DNA from: Bacteroidota bacterium
GTDB taxonomy: Bacteria > Bacteroidota > Bacteroidia > Bacteroidales > VadinHA17
DNA length: 12,214 nt
Reading direction: 5' to 3'
Assembly (NCBI GenBank): GCA_015222065.1
Contig: JADFUQ010000484.1
Coordinates: forward strand, 1 to 12,214
The notes beneath the pieces are model-generated. The model worked only from the letters and a program-made list of their open reading frames with translations, was not told the origin of the DNA and ran no database searches. This document shows positions 1 to 5,641 of this stretch, piece after piece. Every line of letters begins with the position of its first letter. Position 1 is the first letter of the stretch. Both the position numbers and the translations under genes were made by a program.

Positions 1-47
1 CTGATTAGTTACAGCCAATATTATAGATGTAATTTTAAAAGGATTGT

Positions 48-770
48 TTAAAAATTATAGGCAATTCCAAGTGCCAGATGCAAAGAGTTTATTGATACTT
101 CGAACTGTTCATCCGTGAGATCATATGAAATATTATTATCTGTATAGCTGTTTTTCTTAACAAGTGCCGGTTTACTATGATAATAATCAAGCCCTAACTT
201 GATCCCTGTTCCTCTTCCAACTCCAAATCTTACTCCGGTTCCAAGAATATACCCTAAATTAAATTCATCACCACTGGTAGAACTTTTAAATTCACCATTA
301 TCTAACTTAATGCTCATATCCCTGGAAGGAACAAAAATAAAACTTAATCCTCCCAGGGCTTTAAAATCAATATTCATATTGTACAGGGGAATAGAAATCT
401 GGGGGCCTGCCATAAGATTTACATAGTTCCACTTACCGGCATCGAAATTATATTCCGGGTCGGCCGGTACACTAAGGATTGGGAATTTCTCAAGTACATC
501 ATCATACAATGCACTCTCAAGTGATTCTCCACCACCGTAGCTGGATCCGAAAGAAAAGGTGCCTCCCACTCCAACAACAGGCATAAAGAAATAAGTGCCG
601 TTAAAGTTTACAACGAAGTTTGAACCGGCAAATCCATCTGAATAAATATCCTCTGATTCCGAAAAACTACCGACCGGGACTGATGATCCCATGGTCAGGC
701 TCATGAAATTCTTCTGAGCATAACAAGCGGTTGTGATAAGGAATGAAAAAAAGAATGCTTTAATTCTCAT
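48..770 (-). CDS. Small outer-membrane beta-barrel protein (hypothetical)
   Basis: A 240-aa secreted protein, probably a small outer-membrane beta-barrel of the broad OMP_b-brl kind; no specific function can be assigned. Residues 1-18 form a signal peptide: a short basic N-terminus (MRIK), a hydrophobic FFFSFLITT core and a likely signal-peptidase I site after CYA, before QKN. Cys16 is not in a good lipobox (Thr at -3), so a lipoprotein is less likely. The rest shows alternating polar/hydrophobic strands rich in Gly and aromatics (for example VVGVGGTFSFG and LGYILGTGVRFGVG), and the chain ends in an aromatic strand, ALGIAYNF, as expected for a barrel closing strand. The gene starts 35 bp after the fumC stop on the same strand, with no Shine-Dalgarno and no convincing promoter in the gap, so it may be read through from fumC. 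The barrel fold is inferred from sequence pattern only. Confidence 0.8.
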   Translation of the reverse strand: MRIKAFFFSFLITTACYAQKNFMSLTMGSSVPVGSFSESEDIYSDGFAGSNFVVNFNGTYFFMPVVGVGGTFSFGSSYGGGESLESALYDDVLEKFPILSVPADPEYNFDAGKWNYVNLMAGPQISIPLYNMNIDFKALGGLSFIFVPSRDMSIKLDNGEFKSSTSGDEFNLGYILGTGVRFGVGRGTGIKLGLDYYHSKPALVKKNSYTDNNISYDLTDEQFEVSINSLHLALGIAYNF

Positions 771-805
771 GATTTTATTTTTAATACAATATACAATCTG
801 TCTAT

Positions 806-2200
806 TTAATCAAGCGAACCTATCATTTTCCCGGGATCTACCCATTCATCAAATTGTTCTTCAGTAACCAATCCAAGTTCAAGCGCAGCTTCTTTAAGGG
901 TTGTTCCTTCAGCATGAGCTTTTTTAGCAATTTTTGCTGAATTTTCATAACCGATATGCGTGTTAAGTGCAGTAACCAGCATTAGAGAATTTTCAAGATG
1001 CTTTTTGATGTTTGCTAAGTTTGGTGTAATACCCACAACACAATTATCACAAAATGAAACACATGCATCTCCTAATAATGTTGCAGATTCGAGAAGGTTA
1101 TGAATCATTACCGGTTTAAATACGTTAAGTTGAAAATGTCCCTGCATTCCGGCTATGTTTACGGCTGTATCATTCCCAATTACCTGGCAGCAGACCATAG
1201 AAATGGCTTCATTTTGCGTGGGATTTACTTTACCAGGCATTATAGAGGAGCCGGGTTCATTAGCAGGAAGATTAATTTCTCCAATTCCACATCGAGGTCC
1301 TGATCCCAAAAATCTTGTATCGTTTGCAATTTTCATAATGCTAACAGATATGTTTTTCAATACTCCGGATGTTTCAACAACAGGACAATGAGCAGCCAGG
1401 CAAGCAAATTTATTAGGTGATGTTACGAATGGATAACCGGTAATTTCAGCAATTTTTTTAGCAGCCAACACATCAAATCCTTTAGGAGCATTAAGCCCTG
1501 TTCCAACAGCGGTTCCTCCCAGTGCCAGTCTTAAAACATTCTCAAGGATACAATTTATGGAATTAAGTCCAAGTTCCAATTGATACACATAGGCCGAAAA
1601 TTCCTGTCCCAAAGTTAAGGGAGTAGCATCCATCATGTGAGTTCTTCCTGTTTTAATAATATCTTTAAATTCTTCCGATTTCTTTGCCAGAGCATCCTTT
1701 AACCTTGTAATACCAGGTATAGTTACTTCAACAATCTTTTTATAAGCAGCAATATGCATTGCCGTGGGGAATGTGTCATTGGATGATTGTGATTTATTCA
1801 CGTCATCATTAGGGTGTATAAAACGGTCACCTTTACCAAGTTCTCCACCAAGCAACACATGTGCACGATTAGCAATCACTTCGTTTGCATTCATGTTAGA
1901 CTGGGTTCCTGATCCGGTTTGCCAGACCACGAGTGGAAAATGGTCATTTAATTTTCCTTCCATTACCTCATCACAAACCCTGGTAATGATTTCTGCTTTT
2001 TCTTCAGACAACTTACCAAGTTCCATATTGGTCAATGCAGCAGCTTTTTTCAAAACACCAAATGCCCATATAATTTCATCTGGCATAGTACCTTTGCCAA
2101 TCTTAAAATTGTTTTTCGATCTTTGGGTTTGAGCCCCCCAGTACTTATCAACAGGGACTTTAACTTCACCCATTGTGTCTTTTTCGATGCGGTATTCCAT
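806..2200 (-). CDS. fumC: Class II fumarate hydratase (fumarase C)
   Basis: Interconverts fumarate and (S)-malate in the TCA cycle; a cytosolic, iron-independent homotetramer in this family. The protein is 464 aa, close to the 467 aa of E. coli FumC, and appears complete. The aspartase/fumarase superfamily signature GSSIMPGKVNP is at residues 317-327, with Ser318 the expected catalytic base. The TGRTHMMDATP motif places His188 exactly where E. coli has its catalytic His188. TGSGTQSNMN (95-104) and SSNDTFPTA (139-147) are the other two active-site segments. The THMMDATP and GSSIMPGKVNP signatures fit fumarase rather than aspartase or argininosuccinate lyase, although aspartase (AspA) is a close relative. 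The gene has its own good ribosome-binding site and lies 181 bp downstream of prfB, so separate expression is plausible. The ATG at 2200 gives the expected N-terminus. Confidence 0.97.
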   Translation of the reverse strand: MEYRIEKDTMGEVKVPVDKYWGAQTQRSKNNFKIGKGTMPDEIIWAFGVLKKAAALTNMELGKLSEEKAEIITRVCDEVMEGKLNDHFPLVVWQTGSGTQSNMNANEVIANRAHVLLGGELGKGDRFIHPNDDVNKSQSSNDTFPTAMHIAAYKKIVEVTIPGITRLKDALAKKSEEFKDIIKTGRTHMMDATPLTLGQEFSAYVYQLELGLNSINCILENVLRLALGGTAVGTGLNAPKGFDVLAAKKIAEITGYPFVTSPNKFACLAAHCPVVETSGVLKNISVSIMKIANDTRFLGSGPRCGIGEINLPANEPGSSIMPGKVNPTQNEAISMVCCQVIGNDTAVNIAGMQGHFQLNVFKPVMIHNLLESATLLGDACVSFCDNCVVGITPNLANIKKHLENSLMLVTALNTHIGYENSAKIAKKAHAEGTTLKEAALELGLVTEEQFDEWVDPGKMIGSLD

Positions 2201-2205
2201 AATTT

Positions 2206-2212
2206 CTCCTTT
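2206..2212 (-). promoter_or_regulatory. Shine-Dalgarno of fumC
   Basis: AAAGGAG lies 5 nt before the fumC ATG on the minus strand. It is the only clear Shine-Dalgarno in front of a start codon in the window. The other genes begin after A/T-rich leaders, as is common in Bacteroidota. It fixes the fumC start at 2200. Confidence 0.75.
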
Positions 2213-2381
2213 TGTGTATTAATGTATTGAACAATAGTTATATAATCAGATTACTGTAAATAATTAAGATTACTAAAATAGGAAATAATCATAACAAATA
2301 AAATGCTTTTCAACAATGTGTAATTCCTGTCCGCCAGTATGCAGGGTTAAATGCAAAATTGATTGTTGGTTCTTTTATAAA

Positions 2382-3474
2382 CTACATCTTTCCTCCAAAT
2401 TCCATCAGATAGGTTTTTATCAATTCATTCAGATCACCATCAAGAACCCCTTGTACATCAGATGTTTCGTATGATGTCCTCAGGTCCTTAACCATTTTAT
2501 ATGGATGCAATACATAGCTCCTAATCTGTGAACCCCATTCAATTTTCTTCTTCGCACCTTCGATTTTTGCTTTTTCTTCCTGTCTTTTTCTCAGTTCCAA
2601 CTCATACAGATGTGATTTCAAAAGCCGTAAAGCATTATCTTTGTTTGTTTGTTGTGACCGCGTTTCCTGGTTTTCAACCACAATACCAGAAGGTTGATGT
2701 CGCAGACGAACAGCCGTTTCAACTTTATTTACATTCTGACCTCCTGCTCCGCTTGCCCTGAATGTTTCCCATGTAATATCAGCCGGATTAATCTCGATCT
2801 CGATATCATCATCAACCGCGGGAGAAACGAAAACAGAAGCAAAAGTGGTTTGCCGTTTCCCCTGAGCATTAAAGGGCGAAATTCTTACAAGCCGATGCAC
2901 ACCGCTTTCACTTTTCAGGTACCCATAGGCAAAATCACCCACAAATTCCAGCGTCACTGTTTTTACTCCTGCCTCATCTCCAGGCAGATAATAAAGTTCC
3001 TTAACCTTGTATTTATTCCGTTCTCCCCATCGTATATACATACGCATAAGCATCTCTGCCCAATCCAGTCCTTCGGTTCCACCTGCCCCGGGATTTATTT
3101 TAACTATTGCTCCCAGTTTATCTTCTTCTTTCCGGAGCATGTTTTTCAATTCCAGGTTTTCAATAAATCTTAGAACCTTTTTATACTGTAGTTCAACCTC
3201 TTCATCAGTTGCTTCACCTTCACTATGGAAATCAAAAAGTACAGTGAGATCATCATAGCCAGTGTTAACCTCCTCATAATCAATAATCCATCTCTTTAAA
3301 CCTGCAATTTCCTTAAGTTGCTTTTCCGCTTTAGAAGGGTCGTTCCAAAAATCAGGTGTCTGTGTAATCTTTTCTTTTTCAGCAACTTCTTTTCTCAGAT
3401 TATCAATGTCAAAGATGCCTCCTTAACGCATCCTGGCGTTTGGCTAATTCGTTTACTTGTTCCTGATTTATCAT
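2382..3474 (-). CDS. prfB: Peptide chain release factor 2, with +1 programmed frameshift
   Basis: RF2 reads UGA and UAA stop codons and triggers peptide release on the ribosome. The gene is in two frames. A 21-codon leader starts at ATG 3474 (MINQEQVNELAKRQDALRRHL) and reaches an in-frame TGA at 3411-3409. A +1 slip at CTT-T moves into the main frame at GAC 3410, which runs without a stop to TAG at 2382. The joined product is 21 + 342 = 363 aa, against 365 aa for E. coli RF2. After the slip it begins DIDNLRKEVAEKEK. The stop-recognition tripeptide SPF is at about 199-201, marking RF2 rather than RF1 (which has PxT). The peptidyl-transferase motif GGQ is at about 244-246. The start is supported by the frameshift geometry. 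The gene begins 98 bp after recX. Taking only the 255-aa piece from ATG 3149 would lose the N-terminal domain. Confidence 0.96.
3408..3424 (-). other. RF2 autoregulatory +1 frameshift site
   Basis: On the minus strand the sequence reads AAGGAGG, then CAT, then CTT TGA C. This is the known prfB design: an internal Shine-Dalgarno-like AGGAGG three bases before the slippery CTT, followed by the poor stop context UGA-C. When RF2 is scarce, UGA is decoded slowly, tRNA-Leu slips +1 and full-length RF2 is made, which gives negative autoregulation. Spacing is identical to the E. coli AGGGGG-UAU-CUU-UGA-C site. The downstream frame is open and encodes recognisable RF2 sequence, so this is not a sequencing error or a pseudogene. 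Confidence 0.95.
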
Positions 3475-3488
3475 TTGTCTGTTTTTTA

Positions 3489-3496
3489 CAAATTTA
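3489..3496 (-). promoter_or_regulatory. Possible -7 box of a prfB promoter
   Basis: On the minus strand TAAATTTG matches the Bacteroidota -7 consensus TAnnTTTG and lies 14 bp before the prfB start, which would give a very short leader. No well-spaced TTG (-33) is visible upstream; CAA trinucleotides on the plus strand at 3501 and 3509 are too close. This is a weak call. Confidence 0.3.
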
Positions 3497-3572
3497 GATT
3501 CAAAATGACAAAATTAAGAAAAATGCACCTTACAGTTTAATACCTTGTTATTTTTTTTACACGGAATGGAAT

Positions 3573-4052
3573 TTATTGACCAAGAATACTATTAATAACC
3601 TGCATAATCTTGTCATTTTCATAACCTTTACTTGCAGCATGACGGTAAAGTTTTCCCTTTTGTTCAAATTTATTCCCTGTTTTTATAATCCTAAGCTTTT
3701 GTTTCATAATTTTTTCAAGTGTCCTGAAATATTCATCATCAGGTATTTCATTAATAGCCTCATTTATAATATATTCAGGTATTTGCTTTAGTTTCATTGC
3801 ATGACGTATCTTTATTATACCCCATTGGTTAAACCGGAATTTTTCCTTAACAAACAGACTGGCGTACCTGGTTTCATCAATGAATTTTTCTTCTTTTAAA
3901 TCCTTTATAATCTTCTCATGATATGCAGGATTAATACCCCATTGATCCAGTTTTTTCCTTATTCCGGAAATGCAGGTTTCCTGTTTACTGCAAAATTTTT
4001 CAGCTTTGCCAAGTGCGGCCAGGTATTGCTTATTTTGTTGTTCAACAGACAT
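3573..4052 (-). CDS. recX: RecX family regulatory protein
   Basis: RecX family members bind RecA filaments and limit recombinase activity in the cytoplasm. The 159-aa protein has the family's repeated three-helix layout: AEKFCSKQETCISGIRKKLDQWG near residues 17-39, then LKEEKFIDETRYASLFVKEK around 52-70, which matches the family's conserved F(I/L)D(D/E)xR(F/Y)A core, then a Trp-Gly-containing helix turn (QWGIIKIRHAMKLKQI), and a third repeat ending GKLYRHAASKGYENDKIMQVI. Length and order are typical. The ATG lies only 4 bp after the prmC stop, so the two are almost certainly co-transcribed and probably translationally coupled. No recA is in the window. Sequence similarity in this family is low, so the call rests on the core motif and on neighbourhood. 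Confidence 0.88.
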   Translation of the reverse strand: MSVEQQNKQYLAALGKAEKFCSKQETCISGIRKKLDQWGINPAYHEKIIKDLKEEKFIDETRYASLFVKEKFRFNQWGIIKIRHAMKLKQIPEYIINEAINEIPDDEYFRTLEKIMKQKLRIIKTGNKFEQKGKLYRHAASKGYENDKIMQVINSILGQ

Positions 4053-4056
4053 TTTT

Positions 4057-4926
4057 TTATTTTTTTATTCCTTTTATCATCCTGTCCTTATTATTAATAT
4101 CCTTACGAAGAATAATATTGTGATAATTGAATTTTTCCAGTAGCTGGATCATTTGTTTTCCAAAACGTTCGTTTATTTCAAAAAATATATTCCCTCCCGA
4201 TTGGAGTTTTGACTGAGCAAATTCAAGGATAACCCTGAAAAAAATCAATGGGTCACTATCGGGAACAAATAGTGCATCATGTGGTTCATATTTTAAGACG
4301 TTCTTTTTCATTTGTCTCTTTTCAGATTCTGTAACATATGGTGGGTTACTTACAATAATATCATAAAGACCCAATACATCTGAAGTCTCAGGGAAATTAA
4401 TATTGAAATGAAAAAAGATTATATCAGTATTATTTATTCCGGCATTTTCTCTGGCAACTTTTAGCGCTTCTTCAGAGTGATCAGACGCAAATACCTTTGC
4501 AGATATATTGTTTTTAGCAAGAGCAACAGCAATACACCCACTACCTGTTCCAATATCAAAAATTTTACATCTGTTTCCATCTGTCTCATCAAGTATCCAT
4601 CTTACCAGTTCCTCAGTTTCAGGTCTGGGGATAAGAGTATTTTGATTTATTTTAATATCACAACCATAAAACTCTGTTTCACCGAGAATATACTGAATAG
4701 GTTTGTATTCCTTTAATTCATTGATAATTTCGTTAATCTTAAACATAAAATGATCCGGAATTTCCTTTCCGTGATTGATATGAATATCTGTTTTCGAAAG
4801 ATCCATCAGATTTTGAAAGATAAGGTAAAGGAAGTTCTGTAATTCAGGTAATGTGTATTGTTCCTTTAATTCTCTTTTAAACCTTGATGATAATTCACCA
4901 ATATTTGTTGACGAAGGAAATATCAT
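4057..4926 (-). CDS. prmC: Release factor glutamine N5-methyltransferase (PrmC/HemK)
   Basis: Transfers a methyl group from S-adenosylmethionine to the glutamine of the GGQ loop of class I release factors, which speeds peptide release. The 289-aa protein is full length. The N-terminal helical substrate-binding region (about 1-90) is followed by the family motif TLIPRPETEELV (97-108), the SAM-binding loop FDIGTGSGCIAVAL (123-136), the acidic residue ending motif II in ASDHSEEAL (about 147-155), and the catalytic NPPY motif (194-197) in IIVSNPPYVTESE. NPPY plus the IPRPETE segment marks PrmC rather than a general N6-adenine methyltransferase. PrmB, a ribosomal-protein L3 methyltransferase, is a related alternative but is less likely given the neighbouring prfB. 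It is first in the run prmC-recX-prfB. The start at 4926 has no Shine-Dalgarno. Confidence 0.94.
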   Translation of the reverse strand: MIFPSSTNIGELSSRFKRELKEQYTLPELQNFLYLIFQNLMDLSKTDIHINHGKEIPDHFMFKINEIINELKEYKPIQYILGETEFYGCDIKINQNTLIPRPETEELVRWILDETDGNRCKIFDIGTGSGCIAVALAKNNISAKVFASDHSEEALKVARENAGINNTDIIFFHFNINFPETSDVLGLYDIIVSNPPYVTESEKRQMKKNVLKYEPHDALFVPDSDPLIFFRVILEFAQSKLQSGGNIFFEINERFGKQMIQLLEKFNYHNIILRKDINNKDRMIKGIKK

Positions 4927-5040
4927 AATCCAAAGGTAAAAACATAGTTATAGAACATAGCTTCGCAAAGTAATTAAAAAAGCAATATTTGATTGATATA
5001 TAAAAAGATAAAACTTAGAAAACATAATAATTAACCTAAA

Positions 5041-5110
5041 TTACTGGTTGCTGGTTACTGGTTGCTGGTTGCTGGTTTCAGGTTCCAAATTTCAAGTTTC
5101 AAGTTCTTTT
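5041..5110. repeat. Degenerate heptamer array, TTRCTGG passing into TTTCAAG
   Basis: Ten consecutive 7-bp units can be laid out in one register: TTACTGG, TTGCTGG, TTACTGG, TTGCTGG, TTGCTGG, TTTCAGG, TTCCAAA, TTTCAAG, TTTCAAG, TTCTTTT. Every unit starts with TT, and the unit sequence drifts from TTRCTGG to TTTCAAG without losing the period. The next about 45 bp (TTCAAAC, CTCAAAC and a later AACCTCAAG) continues with looser 7-bp spacing. Confidence 0.9.
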
Positions 5111-5181
5111 CTTAACTTCAAACCTCAAACAATCTTCGAACCTCAAGCCAATACTCACCTTACTCAACTATTCATTCTTCA

Positions 5182-5223
5182 CTTTTGACTTTTGACTTTT
5201 GACTTTTGACTTTTGACTTTTGA
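5182..5223. repeat. Perfect heptamer array (CTTTTGA)x6
   Basis: Six exact copies of CTTTTGA follow one another, with a further partial copy (CTTGATA) after them. There are no spacers, so this is not CRISPR. The unit carries a stop codon in one frame and the period of 7 shifts the frame with each unit, so it is non-coding. Confidence 0.95.
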
Positions 5224-5230
5224 CTTGATA

Positions 5231-5251
5231 CTGGTTACTGGTTACTGGATA
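5231..5251. repeat. Heptamer array CTGGTTA, left of the palindrome
   Basis: CTGGTTA, CTGGTTA, CTGGATA run directly into the palindrome at 5253. The same unit resumes at 5339-5352 (CTGGTTA, CTGGTAG) on the other side. It is the same TTACTGG motif, in another phase, as at 5041. Confidence 0.9.
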
Positions 5252-5252
5252 T

Positions 5253-5337
5253 CCCGAATTTCTCCAAATCTTTGATTTGGTTAGAAATTCGAGGATCCTC
5301 GAAAAAATATGAAATCAAAGATTTCTGTTTTTCCGGG
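5253..5337. repeat. Double-hairpin palindromic element
   Basis: The arms are symmetric about position 5295: CCCG (5253-5256) pairs with CGGG (5334-5337), and AAATCTTTGATTT (5266-5278) with AAATCAAAGATTT (5312-5324). The centre is the perfect 16-bp palindrome TTCGAGGATCCTCGAA (5288-5303). Each half is also a hairpin on its own. The left one is CGAATTTC-T-CCAAATC / TTT loop / GATTTGG-TTA-GAAATTCG (5255-5291). The right one is GAAATC / AAA / GATTTC (5311-5325) with outer GAAAAA/TTTTTC arms (5301-5306, 5328-5333). The same 12-bp ACTGGTTACTGG occurs on both sides (5237-5248, 5338-5349). The layout resembles a REP/BIME-like or small non-autonomous palindromic element. No family is recognised. Confidence 0.8.
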
Positions 5338-5388
5338 ACTGGTTACTGGTAGCTTCATTCATCATTCATAAATCATCGTTCCAAGGGA

Positions 5389-5402
5389 TTCAAAGTTCAA
5401 AG
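5389..5402. repeat. Heptamer pair (TTCAAAG)x2
   Basis: Two exact copies of TTCAAAG, followed by TTCC. The preceding 5354-5388 can also be cut into loose 7-bp units (TTCATTC, ATCATTC, ATAAATC, ATCGTTC), which keeps the period seen elsewhere in this gap. Confidence 0.75.
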
Positions 5403-5420
5403 TTCCATCTTCTCCCTTTG

Positions 5421-5468
5421 TTCCACTCTTCCACCATTCCATTATTCCATTATTCCATTATTCCAAAA
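5421..5468. repeat. Octamer array TTCCANNN x6
   Basis: Units are TTCCACTC, TTCCACCA, TTCCATTA, TTCCATTA, TTCCATTA, TTCCAAAA. TTCCA recurs every 8 bp six times, three of the units being identical. It is the only array here with period 8 rather than 7. Confidence 0.9.
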
Positions 5469-5563
5469 TAACTACGTATTATCCTGAATAACCATATTTA
5501 TTTAATCAACAACGTTAATTTCCGATACATTAAAATAACAAATATTCAAGTTTTGTAAGCTTC

Positions 5564-5594
5564 TTGACATATTTTGTAATATTGCTTATATTTG
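5564..5594 (+). promoter_or_regulatory. Bacteroidota-type promoter of the TPR-caspase gene
   Basis: TTGACA (TTG at 5564-5566) is followed, after 20 bp, by TATATTTG (5587-5594), an exact match to the Bacteroidota -7 consensus TAnnTTTG with its -33 TTG at normal spacing. Transcription would start near 5600, which leaves a leader of about 40 nt before the ATG at 5642 and makes an earlier start at TTG 5606 unlikely. Confidence 0.75.
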
Positions 5595-5641
5595 ATAATT
5601 AGAATTTGATAAAGGAAAGTTGTCTTATTAAATCACAAAAG

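Larger units (their letters stand above)
4927..5605. other. Gene-free region with tandem heptamer arrays and a palindrome
   Basis: No credible coding sequence lies between the divergent prmC and the TPR-caspase gene. 4927-5040 is plain AT-rich upstream DNA of prmC. 5041-5468 is almost entirely short tandem repeats, mostly of 7-bp period, with a double-hairpin palindrome at 5253-5337. 5469-5563 is AT-rich with nothing distinctive. The promoter for the downstream gene is at 5564-5594. The individual elements are listed separately. Confidence 0.85.

Noticed and set aside
199..426. 75-codon open frame on the plus strand opposite the beta-barrel gene
   Set aside because: Pro/Leu-rich shadow of the barrel-coding frame, with no start signal and no domain.
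2326..2345. CCTG...CAGG hairpin after prfB
   Set aside because: Only a 4-bp stem. Noted only because CCTGTCCG resembles the palindrome core at 8043-8061; too weak to call a terminator or a repeat copy.
2382..3149. RF2 as a 255-aa protein beginning at ATG 3149
   Set aside because: The same frame is open up to 3410 and encodes typical RF2 N-terminal sequence joined to the leader by the frameshift site. The short form would lack the N-terminal domain.
4931..4938. TACCTTTG on the minus strand, an exact -7 box match in front of prmC
   Set aside because: No -33 TTG at suitable spacing, and it would place the transcription start on the ATG itself (leaderless mRNA). It may be chance in AT-rich DNA.
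5182..5223. CRISPR-like repeat array
   Set aside because: Units are 7 bp and directly abutting with no spacers, and no cas genes are near. It is a simple tandem repeat.
5606..5641. Possible TTG start that would add 12 residues to the TPR-caspase protein
   Set aside because: It would put 12 polar residues before a standard signal peptide and start within a few bases of the predicted transcription start. ATG 5642 fits better.
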